From contig NZ_FPAS01000001.1 in NCBI RefSeq assembly GCF_900116425.1, forward strand, positions 868,001-932,000: 64,000 nucleotides of DNA. Reading direction: 5' to 3'. The notes under the pieces were generated by a model, which saw only the letters and a program-made list of their open reading frames with translations, was not told where the DNA came from and searched no databases. A program made the translations under genes and the position numbers. Of this stretch, positions 51,756 to 61,733 are shown in pieces; the stretch's first letter is position 1; the number at the start of each line of letters is the position of its first letter. Source of the stretch: Lishizhenia tianjinensis. GTDB taxonomy: Bacteria > Bacteroidota > Bacteroidia > Flavobacteriales_D > Crocinitomicaceae.

Positions 51756-53176
51756 TGAATTATATGAAATACATCCTGTCCTTAATTAGCCTTGTGTTGC
51801 TGGGTTCTATAACTCACCTACAAGCACAAGAAGTTTATATAGAAGGCTATGCGCAAAACATGCCGAGCGGAACAGTGGAAGTTTACGAAATAGTAGACTA
51901 CTTAACCCGTTATGAAAGAAAAATCGGAAGTGGTAATATATCAGCAGATAGTACCTTTAACGTGAGTTTTCCAAACATAGGAACGCAAAAAATTAAGGTT
52001 AAAATCAACAACAATTATTTCTACACTTACGTGCAACCCAATGCGAAATACGATTTGTACGTTAAAGATAAATCTCCCTACAATCCAGAACGACCAGAAG
52101 GGAATTTGGTGGAATATTTCTTTGGAGGATTACCCGAAACAGACATCAATTACAAAATCATAGAATACGATGAAGAGATTTTGGATTTCTTACGCAACAA
52201 CTTTAGAAGAACCGATGTAAGAGCCAGAGAATTCATGTACAAATTGGATACCTTCAATATAGAAATAAGAGAAAAGTATAAAAACGATACTTCTTCTTAT
52301 TTCGAGGTATACAGACGTTACGGCTTAGCGAGTTTAGATGATTTAAGTTTTATAGGTGCAAGTAATCGTTTACAAAAGTTTGACTTCTACCTAAAACCTT
52401 ATACCGTAAGCTATACTAATGACAGGTATATGGAATACTTTTTAAACTTCTACGAAAACTTTCATTACAATTTAAGCAGAACCAAAGAACAAGTTTTCTA
52501 TAATGCCTTGCTACAATCTAGTCCAACATTACTTATGAATGCCCTAGGTAATGTTTACGAGGTAAAACACAATTTGCGTGTGAGAGAATTGGTCCTTATC
52601 AATATGATGAGTGATTTGTATTACAATGTGGATTATCCACAAGTACCTATTTTAAACGTATTGGATTCATTGGCAGGTTTTGCACTTTTCGAAGAACACA
52701 AAGAGATTGCGAAAAACATGCGCAAGCGATTGACGGAGTTAAAACCTGGTGTAAGATCTCCAAATTTTGAATTTACCCAAAATGATATCACCAAACAAAA
52801 AGGAGATTACTTGGGGAAATATCATTACGTAAGTTTTGTAAATACAGACATTAAAAATTCTATGGCAGAATTAGAGCTATTGAGAGCCCTGTATTTAAAA
52901 TATGGAGGTACTACACAATTTACCACCTTCATCGTAAACAACAGTAACCAAAGTGTAGAGAAACTAAAAAAGAAGTACGATATACAATGGGAAATTGTAG
53001 AGATTAAAAAGGATGACGACATCATCCATGATTTCCAAATTCAAACCTTTCCCCAGTATGTATTAATAGACATACACGGTTACATAGTTGCCGCACCAGC
53101 ATTGGGACCAAAACCCAATGGAGAGTACAAAACCATAGAAAGACAATTACACGCCATTAGCAGGTTAAAACCATAA
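51755..53176 (+). CDS. Secreted thioredoxin-fold protein without the CxxC motif
   Basis: The 473-residue protein has a signal peptide (LLGSITHLQAQ), a DUF4369-like beta domain (about 25-110), a long helical middle and a thioredoxin-like C-terminus (about 330-470). Where TlpA/ResA proteins have WCxxC, the sequence reads YVSFVNTDIKNSMAELELL, with no Cys; the cis-Pro region FPQYVLID is kept. The fold seems to remain while redox chemistry is lost, perhaps for binding or as a scaffold. It is translationally coupled to coaD; a functional link is not evident. Confidence 0.85.
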   Translation: MNYMKYILSLISLVLLGSITHLQAQEVYIEGYAQNMPSGTVEVYEIVDYLTRYERKIGSGNISADSTFNVSFPNIGTQKIKVKINNNYFYTYVQPNAKYDLYVKDKSPYNPERPEGNLVEYFFGGLPETDINYKIIEYDEEILDFLRNNFRRTDVRAREFMYKLDTFNIEIREKYKNDTSSYFEVYRRYGLASLDDLSFIGASNRLQKFDFYLKPYTVSYTNDRYMEYFLNFYENFHYNLSRTKEQVFYNALLQSSPTLLMNALGNVYEVKHNLRVRELVLINMMSDLYYNVDYPQVPILNVLDSLAGFALFEEHKEIAKNMRKRLTELKPGVRSPNFEFTQNDITKQKGDYLGKYHYVSFVNTDIKNSMAELELLRALYLKYGGTTQFTTFIVNNSNQSVEKLKKKYDIQWEIVEIKKDDDIIHDFQIQTFPQYVLIDIHGYIVAAPALGPKPNGEYKTIERQLHAISRLKP

Positions 53177-53208
53177 AAAATCCTCCCCTACTGTGGGGAG
53201 GATTTTTT
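53175..53208. terminator. Bidirectional terminator between convergent genes
   Basis: A 14-bp perfect stem AAAAAATCCTCCCC / GGGGAGGATTTTTT with a 6-base loop at the end of the thioredoxin-fold gene and directly before the convergent outer-membrane gene's stop. Confidence 0.93.
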
Positions 53209-53211
53209 ATA

Positions 53212-54081
53212 TCAATTCGCTTTGGACCTAAATTTAACCCAAGGAAAAAGCTGAAACTTCCTATTGAGCTCTACATAAAAACCAGAGCCTTTGGAGTAAC
53301 TACTGTAATCTACATGATAAATTTGATTATCCTTTCTCAAGGTGAACCTATCGGTGAAATGAGCTAAATCTCCAAAACCTTGAGTGTACTTAAAATTGAT
53401 TCCACAGATTAATTTCCCCTTTTTATTAAAAAACTCTAACCCAGCATTTAATTGCACATAGGGTCTTATTCCGTAAAACCTCGAAGGCAAATTTTCATAA
53501 TTTAAGAGTTCTATATCAGGGTTTAATTGTCCATAGGATGACCCGCTATAATCAACAAAAAATGGCGCATATTTAACATCACTATAATTGAAGAACACGC
53601 CCGTGCTTATTCCTGTAGCAATACTTACATATTTATACTTTTTTAGTTGTCGCTCTACAGCAACTCCCAACCTATTAGTAATCAACGTTAGGTTTCCCTT
53701 CGCTTTGGTAGGACCTACGGAAGTAAAATACATACCTGAAGCATTCTCTATCATAGCAAAATGCTCATAGCCAAAAGCTCTTCCTGCCGCATCTTGGTAA
53801 ACGCCGAATTCTATATTGGTTTTATTATCCTTTAATGTTACCCCGAGAGCTATACCCAATTGACTTGAAAGCCCCCAAAAAGACCCCGGTTGATATACAT
53901 TTATAGGAGCATAATCTTTTATCAGCTCAAAAGACATATCTTGATTTGCTTCTAAGGTGTTGTACTTATAAGAAAAGCTCGGTTTCAGATACCATTTTTG
54001 ACTGTAAACTTGAGCAGTAAAAAAGAATATAGGAAGTAAAATAGACAAAAGCCTTTTTACAAGAGTTTGGGTGGTTATCAT
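53212..54081 (-). CDS. Outer-membrane beta-barrel-like protein of unknown function
   Basis: A signal peptide (ending TAQVYSQ) and about 260 residues with alternating hydrophobic/polar strands and aromatic girdle residues (KWYLKPSFSYKYN, IEFGVYQDAAG, CGINFKYTQGFGDLAH). It ends in YVELNRKFQLFPWVKFRSKAN, lacking the usual terminal Phe. This is typical of Bacteroidota outer-membrane barrels of 10-14 strands. No further function can be read. It is monocistronic and lies between two terminators. Confidence 0.75.
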   Translation of the reverse strand: MITTQTLVKRLLSILLPIFFFTAQVYSQKWYLKPSFSYKYNTLEANQDMSFELIKDYAPINVYQPGSFWGLSSQLGIALGVTLKDNKTNIEFGVYQDAAGRAFGYEHFAMIENASGMYFTSVGPTKAKGNLTLITNRLGVAVERQLKKYKYVSIATGISTGVFFNYSDVKYAPFFVDYSGSSYGQLNPDIELLNYENLPSRFYGIRPYVQLNAGLEFFNKKGKLICGINFKYTQGFGDLAHFTDRFTLRKDNQIYHVDYSSYSKGSGFYVELNRKFQLFPWVKFRSKAN

Positions 54082-54157
54082 ATCTGAATTAAGTTTGATT
54101 TCTAGGGAACAAACGATAGAATCCTGATTTTATTACCAACTACAAAATCTACACAAT

Positions 54158-54183
54158 AAAAAAGCCCTCATCATTTTGAGGGC
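54158..54183 (-). terminator. Terminator of uvrA
   Basis: On the minus strand GCCCTCA pairs with TGAGGGC (54164-54170 / 54177-54183) and runs into six T residues, 12 bases after the uvrA stop. Confidence 0.88.
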
Positions 54184-54195
54184 TTCCTTTTCATT

Positions 54196-56994
54196 TTATA
54201 CTTTCGCTTCCTTTTCGAGTTTCAATTTCAAAAATTGACCTGTATGCGAATCTTTACATTTGGCCAAATCTTCAGGAGTTCCGGCAAAAACTAAGTTACC
54301 GCCTTTATCTCCGCCTTCTGGACCTAAGTCTATGACATAATCCGCACATTTTACAACATCCATATCGTGTTCAATCACAATAACCGAGTGTCCTATTCCT
54401 ATCAAGGCATTAAAGGCAATTAATAGCTTTTCTATATCGTAAAAATGGAGTCCTGTTGTAGGCTCATCAAAGATGAAAAGTGTAGGTTTTGGGTTTCTTG
54501 ATTTAATTAAGAAAGATGCCAATTTCACACGTTGTGCCTCACCACCAGATAAGGTAGAAGAAGCCTGACCCAAACTCAAGTAACCGAGTCCAACATCAAA
54601 CAAAGGTTGAAGTTTTTCAACGATTTTCTCCTCTGTTCGCGTTGTTCCTTCTTTAAATAATTCCAAAGCGCTTTCAACATCCAAAGCTAAAATATCTGCA
54701 ATAGAATAACCTTTATACTCTACCTCTAAGGTTTCTTGTTTAAAACGCGTTCCGTTACACGCTTCACAATTTAAGTGTACATCGGCCATGAACTGCATAG
54801 AAACGGTAATTTCACCTTCTCCTTCACACATTTCACATCTACCGCCATCTACGTTGAAACTAAACCAACCTGGTTTGTAACCACGTATTTTTGAAAGTTG
54901 TTGCTTGCTAAATAAATCACGTATATCGTCAAAAGCCTTCACATAAGTCACCGGGTTACTACGCGAAGATTTACCAATAGGGTTCTGATCGATAAACTCA
55001 ACCGTATGTATGCGATGTGTATCTCCTTCTAAAATTCCAGAATACTTCATCTCACCACGATGTATACCCAAAACTTCATTCATTTTAGGGAACAAAACAT
55101 CCTTCACCAAAGAAGACTTCCCCGAACCACTTACTCCTGTAACACACACCAAATTGTTCAATGGAAAATCTACCTCCATGCCTTTGATGTTGTTGGCGTA
55201 TACCTTTTTCAAGGTCAATTTATCCTTGGTGGGGCGTCTATAATCAGGTGTAGGAATTACTTTCTTACCCGTTAAATATTGAGCTGTTAAACTTCTCTCT
55301 TCGGCAATCAAGGCTTTGTGGTCACCATGGAAAACAACTTCTCCACCGTGCACTCCTGCCATAGGACCAATATCTAAAATGCTATCGGCATTTTCCATCA
55401 TGGCTTCTTCGTGCTCCACCACAATTACTGTGTTTCCTATGTCTCTTAAGTCCTTTAAAACTTGTATTAACTTATCTGTATCCTTTGGGTGTAAACCTAT
55501 AGAAGGTTCATCTAAGATGTACATAGATCCCACTAAAGAAGATCCTAAAGAATTGGCCAAATTGATACGTTGAGATTCCCCCCCAGACAAGGTATTGGCT
55601 TGTCTATTCAAGGTCAAATAACTCAATCCCAAATTAGACAACAACTCCAAACGGTTCACAATTTCTGGTAAAACGCGTTTGGTTACCATTTCATAACGTT
55701 CACCCAACTCTAAATTTCTAAAGAATTCCAAGTTGTATTTTACAGAATCTAGAACGATTTCTTGGATGTTCTTTCCACCCAATTTAACGTAAGAAGCATC
55801 TTTTCTTAAACGCGTTCCTTTACAGTCGGTACATTTGGTTTTCCCTCTGTATCTTGCCAATAAAACTCTGTATTGAATTTTATAGCTCTTACTTTCTACA
55901 AAAGCGAAAAAGTCATTAATCCCTTCGAAATACTTGTTCCCATTCCAAAGCAGGTCGTATTGCTCCTCGGTTAACTCTTCTACTGGTTTGTGAATAGGAA
56001 AATCGAACTTAGCGGCATTCATCACCAAAGCGTTGAGGTATTTCGACATAGACTCACTGTTCCATGGCAAAACGGCACCTTCGTATACACTTAAAGATTT
56101 ATCTGGAATTACCAGCGACTCATCTATACCGATAACGGTTCCAAAACCTTCACAGGTCTTACAGGCTCCAAAAGGATTATTGAAGGTAAAAAAGTGCTCT
56201 GTAGGTTCTACGAATTCCATTCCGTCCAATTCAAAACGGTTAGAGAATTCTAATTCTTCTTTGGTATCGTGCAATTGGATGATACAGGTTCCATTTCCTT
56301 CAGCAAAAGCCAATTGTACTGAATCTCCTATACGTGAAATGTTTTCCTCACTGTCTTTATCTGATTTGATACGGTCAATTACCAAGTACCCTTCCTTTAC
56401 TTTCTTTGGAGGATTTTCTATTAAATCAACCACCTGGTGCAATTCACCATCGAATAAAACACGAACATAACCTTGATCTTTTAACAAGTTCAGTTGTCTG
56501 TCTATTCCGTATTTATCTATGTTCAAAAGCGGCGCTAACACCAAAGCTCTGGTTCCCTTCTCCAAGGCGTTAATGGCATCTAAAACATCACTTACATTGT
56601 GTTTCTTTACTTCATTTCCAGAAACGGGAGAATAGGTTTTACCCACACGGGCAAACAATATTTTTAAGAAATCGTAAATCTCTGTTATGGTTCCCACAGT
56701 AGAACGTGGATTTGTAGAATTCACCTTCTGTTCTATGGCTACCGCAGGAGATATTCCTTTGATAAAATCAACTTCCGGTTTATCTAGTTTCCCCAAGAAC
56801 TGACGGGCGTAAGCCGACAAACTTTCTATATATCTTCGTTGACCTTCGGCATATAAGGTATCAAACGCTAAGGATGATTTACCCGATCCAGAAAGACCTG
56901 TAATCACCGTTAATTTTCCATGTTCAATTTTAACTTCTACATCTTTGAGGTTGTGCATGCGCGCACCCTTAATGTGTATATGTTGTTCCTTCAT
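54196..56994 (-). CDS. uvrA: Excinuclease ABC subunit A
   Basis: UvrA scans DNA for bulky lesions and loads UvrB in nucleotide-excision repair. The 932 residues carry two ABC ATPase modules: GLSGSGKSSLAFDTLYAEGQRRY near the N-terminus and GVSGSGKSSLVKDVL near 640, each with LSGGE signatures (TLSGGESQR and TLSGGEAQR). Zinc-finger Cys pairs appear in CKTCEGFG / CTDCKGTR and CEMCEGEGE / CEACNGTR. It follows the ABC transporter gene by 14 bases in the same direction, perhaps co-transcribed without functional relation. Confidence 0.97.
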   Translation of the reverse strand: MKEQHIHIKGARMHNLKDVEVKIEHGKLTVITGLSGSGKSSLAFDTLYAEGQRRYIESLSAYARQFLGKLDKPEVDFIKGISPAVAIEQKVNSTNPRSTVGTITEIYDFLKILFARVGKTYSPVSGNEVKKHNVSDVLDAINALEKGTRALVLAPLLNIDKYGIDRQLNLLKDQGYVRVLFDGELHQVVDLIENPPKKVKEGYLVIDRIKSDKDSEENISRIGDSVQLAFAEGNGTCIIQLHDTKEELEFSNRFELDGMEFVEPTEHFFTFNNPFGACKTCEGFGTVIGIDESLVIPDKSLSVYEGAVLPWNSESMSKYLNALVMNAAKFDFPIHKPVEELTEEQYDLLWNGNKYFEGINDFFAFVESKSYKIQYRVLLARYRGKTKCTDCKGTRLRKDASYVKLGGKNIQEIVLDSVKYNLEFFRNLELGERYEMVTKRVLPEIVNRLELLSNLGLSYLTLNRQANTLSGGESQRINLANSLGSSLVGSMYILDEPSIGLHPKDTDKLIQVLKDLRDIGNTVIVVEHEEAMMENADSILDIGPMAGVHGGEVVFHGDHKALIAEERSLTAQYLTGKKVIPTPDYRRPTKDKLTLKKVYANNIKGMEVDFPLNNLVCVTGVSGSGKSSLVKDVLFPKMNEVLGIHRGEMKYSGILEGDTHRIHTVEFIDQNPIGKSSRSNPVTYVKAFDDIRDLFSKQQLSKIRGYKPGWFSFNVDGGRCEMCEGEGEITVSMQFMADVHLNCEACNGTRFKQETLEVEYKGYSIADILALDVESALELFKEGTTRTEEKIVEKLQPLFDVGLGYLSLGQASSTLSGGEAQRVKLASFLIKSRNPKPTLFIFDEPTTGLHFYDIEKLLIAFNALIGIGHSVIVIEHDMDVVKCADYVIDLGPEGGDKGGNLVFAGTPEDLAKCKDSHTGQFLKLKLEKEAKV

Positions 56995-57008
56995 GTAGCT
57001 CTAAGGTC

Positions 57009-58796
57009 TTAATTGTTCTCTACTTGTTTTTTGCTCTCTTCTTCTTCCAATAATTGTTTTTGGTACATCTCGGCATAAATACCATTAAGTTGCATCAACG
57101 ATTGGTGGGTTCCTTCTTCTATTTTTTCTCCGTCATCCAACACGATAATTTTGTCGGCATTACGTATAGAACTTACCCTATGAGAAACAATTAAGGTAGT
57201 ATTTTTTTCAATTTGAGGTTTTAAGTTGGAAAGGATGATTTCTTCCGTTTCCGTATCTACAGCAGATAAACAATCATCTAGGATTAAAAACTTCGGTTTA
57301 CGCATCAATGCTCTCGCAATACTGATACGTTGTTTTTGTCCTCCACTTAAATTCACCCCACGTTCTCCTAACAAAGTATCATATCCCTCTTTAAAGTCAA
57401 CAATATTGTGGTAAACGTGTGCTTGCTTGGTCACTTCATCCAATTCCTCTTGCGAAGCATCTCTATCTTCGGTTAAACCAAACTTTATATTATTGGCAAT
57501 AGAATCTGAGAACAAGAAAACTTCTTGAGGAACCACACCTGTATCCTTGCGGTACTCCTCTAGATTTACCTCTTTTAGGTTCTTGTTATCTATCAACACC
57601 TCACCTTCCTGTGGATCAAACTGGCGCATCAATAAGTGAATAACGCTCGACTTACCAGAACCTGTTCTTCCTAAAATGGCCAGAGTTTCTCCTTTATTTA
57701 TAGTGAAAGACAAATTCTTTACAGCCGTAATGTTAGAGGTTGGATACGTATAAGTTACATTGTTAAATTCTATGTTTCCTTGGAAATCCAGCACTTCTTG
57801 GGTAGGATTTACGATGTCTGGTTCTTGCTTTAAGAACTCGTTTATTCTTTCCTGACTCGCTGCCGCACGTTGAATTAAAGAGGTTACCCATCCAACAGAG
57901 GCAAAAGGCCAAGTCATCAAATTCACATACATTACAAACTGTACAATCACACCCGGGTTAGTAATCACCCCATCGATGTACATGTTCCCTCCTATAAAAA
58001 TGGTAATGGTTGTAGAGATACCTATTAAAAAAACTATGGTTGGCATAAACAGGGCATTGGTAAATACCAAATCCATGTTGCGTTTGAGATAGTTTTCATT
58101 GGATTCATTAAAGATTTTGTTAAACCCTTCTTCTGCTCCATAGGCCTTTAAAACTCTAACCCCTGAAAACGTTTCTTGAACAATAGAACTCAATTTAGAT
58201 TGCTCGCGTTGAACGCGCTCACTTTGCTTGTTCATTCTGTCTGACACCTTATAGACCATGAATGACATAATGGGCAAAGGCGTAAGCACCCATAACGTTA
58301 ATTCTACGTTAATGGATAACATTCTCCAAAATATGAAACTAAATAAGAACACTAGGTTCACGGTGTACATCACCCCTGGTCCTAGATACATTCTTACTTT
58401 CGAAACATCTTCTGAAATACGGTTCAATAAATCTCCCGTTGAATTACGCTTGTAAAAATTGAAGTTTAACTTTTGATAGTGTTCATAGATTTCGTTTTTC
58501 AAATCGTACTCCACATATCGAGAAACTTTGATAATTGTTTGGCGCGTAAAAAAGAGAAAAATCCCTTTGGTAAGGGATAATAAAAAGTACATTCCAGCTA
58601 AGCTAAAAGCCAACCAGGCTATATTATCTATGGTTTCGTTGGCGGCTATTTTTTCTTGAAAGTCGTTTACAGCATCCTTTACCAACTCTGGCATCTCTAT
58701 CACTAGAACGTTCTGAATGATAATAAATAAGACTCCTAAAAGTAATTGCCATTTGTATTTTAAGAAATATTTGTTGAGATAGCTGAGAGACTTCAT
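57009..58796 (-). CDS. ABC transporter, fused permease and ATPase (exporter type), degenerate Walker B
   Basis: A six-helix membrane domain, about residues 1-320, is followed by an ATPase domain: Walker A LGRTGSGKSS (near 370), Q-loop, signature LSGGQKQR, and Walker B FLILDDCLSAVD (near 505). Asp replaces the catalytic Glu after Walker B, as in the degenerate site of heterodimeric exporters such as YheI/BmrC and TM287. Only one half is encoded here, so either a partner lies elsewhere or the homodimer uses Asp. Substrate unknown (lipid or drug). Confidence 0.93.
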   Translation of the reverse strand: MKSLSYLNKYFLKYKWQLLLGVLFIIIQNVLVIEMPELVKDAVNDFQEKIAANETIDNIAWLAFSLAGMYFLLSLTKGIFLFFTRQTIIKVSRYVEYDLKNEIYEHYQKLNFNFYKRNSTGDLLNRISEDVSKVRMYLGPGVMYTVNLVFLFSFIFWRMLSINVELTLWVLTPLPIMSFMVYKVSDRMNKQSERVQREQSKLSSIVQETFSGVRVLKAYGAEEGFNKIFNESNENYLKRNMDLVFTNALFMPTIVFLIGISTTITIFIGGNMYIDGVITNPGVIVQFVMYVNLMTWPFASVGWVTSLIQRAAASQERINEFLKQEPDIVNPTQEVLDFQGNIEFNNVTYTYPTSNITAVKNLSFTINKGETLAILGRTGSGKSSVIHLLMRQFDPQEGEVLIDNKNLKEVNLEEYRKDTGVVPQEVFLFSDSIANNIKFGLTEDRDASQEELDEVTKQAHVYHNIVDFKEGYDTLLGERGVNLSGGQKQRISIARALMRKPKFLILDDCLSAVDTETEEIILSNLKPQIEKNTTLIVSHRVSSIRNADKIIVLDDGEKIEEGTHQSLMQLNGIYAEMYQKQLLEEEESKKQVENN

Positions 58797-58896
58797 GTTT
58801 TAATTTTCTATTTTTGCACCGCGTTTTGACTTCAACGGAAGACAAAATTAGGCAAAGAATTGGAATAATAAAGATTCTATTTAATACAGTATTGAA

Positions 58897-59994
58897 ATGA
58901 TTGAGGTAAAGGAAATGAGTGCGACAAATTTGGCTGATAATCCAGTCATAGCACAAATGTCTATGTTCGGCCACGAGCAGTTATTATTTTGTAATGACAA
59001 TGCAACAGGCTTGAAAGCTATTATAGCTGTTCACAACACAGTTTTAGGTCCAGCACTAGGTGGTACTAGAATGTGGATGTACAACAATGAAATGGAAGCA
59101 TTGAACGATGTTTTGAGACTTTCGAGAGGTATGACTTACAAAAACTCAATCTCAGGGTTAAATCTAGGAGGAGGAAAAGCCGTTATCATTGGTGATTCTA
59201 AAACTATGAAATCTGAAGCCCTATTCAGAAGATTCGGAAAATTCGTAAACAGTTTAGCAGGTAAGTACATAACAGCTGAAGATGTTGGTATTAACCCACA
59301 AGATATGTCATGGGTAAACATGGAAACAGAGCATGTTGCCGGATTACCAGGACGTAGTGGAGACCCTTCTCCAGTTACGGCTTACGGAACTTACATGGGA
59401 ATGAAAGCGTGTGCTAAAGAACAATTTGGTTCTGATAGTTTAGCTGGAAAAACGGTAGCTGTTCAAGGTGTTGGTCACGTAGGAGAATACCTTGTAAAAC
59501 ACTTAACAGAAGAAAACGCAAACGTTGTAATTACGGATATTAACCAAGAAGCTTTAGCAAGAATTTCTAAAGAATACGGAGCTACAGTAGTTGGATTAGA
59601 TGAGATTTATGACGTAGACATGGATATTTACGCACCATGTGCATTGGGAGCAACAGTAAACGATGCTACGTTAGAGCGTTTGAAGTGTTCTATTATTGCA
59701 GGAGCTGCAAACAACCAGTTGGCAGACGAAAACATCCACGGAGAAATCGTTCGTCAGAAAGGAATTATCTACGCTCCAGATTACGCCTTAAACGCAGGTG
59801 GAGTTATTAATTGTTACTCAGAGGTAAAAGGTTTATCTTCGGAGTGGGCAATGAGCAAAGCAGAAGAGATTTACTCAACTATCTCTAACATTGTTAAGAG
59901 ATCTAGCTCAGAGAACACGCCAACATTTGCTATTGCAAACAAAATGGCAGAAGAAAGAATTCAATCAATAGGTAAGGTTAAATTACCGATGTAA
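58897..59994 (+). CDS. Leucine (branched-chain amino acid) dehydrogenase
   Basis: NAD-dependent oxidative deamination of leucine, valine or isoleucine. The 365 residues match the Glu/Leu/Phe/Val dehydrogenase family in its leucine form: GPALGGTRMWMY, the catalytic Lys in NLGGGKAVIIGD, TAEDVGINPQDM, and the nucleotide motif VQGVGHVGEYL. It is strongly codon-biased and probably abundant. A -7 box TATTTTTG at 58809-58816 lies upstream. An internal Met (58915) is an alternative start. nusB, the DUF1573 gene and yajC follow with short gaps. Confidence 0.94.
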   Translation: MIEVKEMSATNLADNPVIAQMSMFGHEQLLFCNDNATGLKAIIAVHNTVLGPALGGTRMWMYNNEMEALNDVLRLSRGMTYKNSISGLNLGGGKAVIIGDSKTMKSEALFRRFGKFVNSLAGKYITAEDVGINPQDMSWVNMETEHVAGLPGRSGDPSPVTAYGTYMGMKACAKEQFGSDSLAGKTVAVQGVGHVGEYLVKHLTEENANVVITDINQEALARISKEYGATVVGLDEIYDVDMDIYAPCALGATVNDATLERLKCSIIAGAANNQLADENIHGEIVRQKGIIYAPDYALNAGGVINCYSEVKGLSSEWAMSKAEEIYSTISNIVKRSSSENTPTFAIANKMAEERIQSIGKVKLPM

Positions 59995-60002
59995 TAATTA
60001 GT

Positions 60003-60950
60003 ATGCTAAATAGAAGACACTTAAGAATAAAGGTATTACAATCACTCTACGCTTATTATCAAAGTGATAAGGAAAGTGTAATTCGAGCAGAAAAAGAAAT
60101 GATGGAGGCTATAGATCGTATTTACGATCTATACCTTTATTTCTTATTGGGTTTTGCAGAGTTGAAAAACGTTGCTGAACACCGTATCGAAGAGAATAAG
60201 AAAAAGATTTTACCAAAAGAAGAAGATTTAAACCCAAACATGAAGTTTGTAGAAAACAAGGTGATTGCCATGTTGGAAGACAACTACATGTTAATTCAAG
60301 CTTCTGAGGAAAGAACCGTTAACTGGGTGGGAGACACAGAACGTGAAATTTTTAGAAAGATGTTCTTACACATTCGTGAGTCTGAAACTTTCTTTGAATT
60401 CATGAACAACGGAAACACAGGTTTTGAAGAAGATAAAAACTTCTTGATTGCCCTTTTTAAAACTGAAATTGCAAATTTCGATCACCTCTACTCTTTCTTT
60501 GAAGAAAAGAGCATACACTGGTTGGATGATATAGATTTAGCGGCAACTATGGTGATCAAAACTTTGAAAGGTTTTGAGGAAGAAGGTGCCAACGATATCA
60601 TGCCACTTTACAAAGATCCTATCGATGAGAAAGACTTTGTACGTACACTTTTAAAGAAAACGATTAAAAGAGAAGAAGAAAACTTGAAATTAATTGACGA
60701 GTTAACTTCTAACTGGGAATTGGATAGAATTGCACGTATGGATGTGTTGTTAATGGAAATGGCCATTACCGAATTACAAGAATTCAACAATATTCCAGTA
60801 AAAGTTACTTTGAACGAATACATCGAAATTTCTAAATTCTACAGTACACCAAAAAGTAATGTATTTATCAACGGAGTACTTGATAAGGCCATTGCACGAC
60901 TTGAAGCCGACGGACAAATCAATAAGATAGGTCGCGGTTTAATGAATTAA
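60003..60950 (+). CDS. nusB: Transcription antitermination factor NusB (long form)
   Basis: NusB with NusE binds boxA RNA and supports antitermination of ribosomal RNA operons. The protein is 315 residues, about twice the E. coli length, as usual in Bacteroidota: the N-terminus LNRRHLRIKVLQSLYAYYQSD matches NusB, then a long acidic/helical insert, then the NusB core LDRIARMDVLLMEMAITELQEF and VTLNEYIEISKFYSTPKSNVFINGVLD. It starts eight bases after leucine dehydrogenase and is followed by the DUF1573 gene. Confidence 0.95.
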   Translation: MLNRRHLRIKVLQSLYAYYQSDKESVIRAEKEMMEAIDRIYDLYLYFLLGFAELKNVAEHRIEENKKKILPKEEDLNPNMKFVENKVIAMLEDNYMLIQASEERTVNWVGDTEREIFRKMFLHIRESETFFEFMNNGNTGFEEDKNFLIALFKTEIANFDHLYSFFEEKSIHWLDDIDLAATMVIKTLKGFEEEGANDIMPLYKDPIDEKDFVRTLLKKTIKREEENLKLIDELTSNWELDRIARMDVLLMEMAITELQEFNNIPVKVTLNEYIEISKFYSTPKSNVFINGVLDKAIARLEADGQINKIGRGLMN

Positions 60951-60972
60951 TTATATTAGCGCAAAAAAAATA

Positions 60973-61365
60973 ATGAAAGGAAAATTTTTATTCTTAGCGA
61001 TGCTCTTCATCCTTGCTTCTTGTGGTTCTGAAAACACCTCTATGATAGGTGAAAAAACTACAATGGAAGTTCAAGAAGTAGTTGATATGGGAGATGTTGC
61101 AAGAGGCGAAGTAATTGAAGCTGAAATCTCTATTAAAAATACAGGAGATGTTCCTTTGATTATTGCGGATGTAAAGGAAAGTTGCTCTTGTACGGTTACT
61201 GATAAACCGTCAGACCCAATTGCACCGGGAGAATCTACAAGTACAGTGGCTAAAATTGACACCAAGAACTTTAGTCCGGGTACCTTTACAAAAACAGTAA
61301 CAATTTCTGGAAACACAAAACCTTCAGGACATACTGTACTAATTAAAGCAAACGTTATAAACTAA
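60973..61365 (+). CDS. DUF1573 lipoprotein
   Basis: A 130-residue lipoprotein (lipobox LASC, Cys 17). The mature part is the DUF1573 immunoglobulin-like domain: VDMGDVARGEVIEAEISIKNTGDVPLII, ESCSCTVT with two Cys, PIAPGESTSTV and FTKTVTISGNT. Such domains are common in Bacteroidota, often next to yajC, and are thought to be envelope proteins; no enzymatic role is known. It sits 13 bases before yajC. Confidence 0.93.
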   Translation: MKGKFLFLAMLFILASCGSENTSMIGEKTTMEVQEVVDMGDVARGEVIEAEISIKNTGDVPLIIADVKESCSCTVTDKPSDPIAPGESTSTVAKIDTKNFSPGTFTKTVTISGNTKPSGHTVLIKANVIN

Positions 61366-61378
61366 ATAAACAAACGAA

Positions 61379-61687
61379 ATGAACGTAATGTTATTACAAT
61401 CAGGTGGAGGAAGCATGCAATCTCTTCTTATGATTTTAGGAATGGTAGTAGTATTCTACTTTTTCATGATCAGACCTCAAATGAAAAAACAAAAAGAGGC
61501 AAAGAAATTTAGAGAGAGCCTAACAAAAGGAGATAAAGTGGTAACTATTGGAGGAATCCATGGTAAAATTTTAGAAGTTGCTGAATCTACAGTATTATTA
61601 GAATGCGAAGGTTCAACAAAATTGAGAGTTGAAAAATCAGCACTTTCTTCTGGAGCTCAAGATACATTAGCTGCTACAGCGAAATAA
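61379..61687 (+). CDS. yajC: Preprotein translocase accessory subunit YajC
   Basis: A 102-residue protein with one membrane helix ([18 protein letters not shown]) followed by the conserved cytosolic domain: [33 protein letters not shown]. YajC associates with SecDF in the Sec translocon. Length and motifs are complete. secD/secF are not in this window. It ends the operon with leucine dehydrogenase, nusB and DUF1573. Confidence 0.95.
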   Translation: MNVMLLQSGGGSMQSLLMILGMVVVFYFFMIRPQMKKQKEAKKFRESLTKGDKVVTIGGIHGKILEVAESTVLLECEGSTKLRVEKSALSSGAQDTLAATAK

Positions 61688-61700
61688 GCTTTTAACAGAT

Positions 61701-61733
61701 AAAAAAAAGGGAACCTATTGGGTTCCCTTTTTT
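61701..61733. terminator. Bidirectional terminator between yajC and the DUF4294 gene
   Basis: GGGAACC (61709-61715) and GGTTCCC (61721-61727) form the stem, with an A-run before and a T-run after. The right arm lies inside the end of the convergent DUF4294 gene. Confidence 0.9.
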
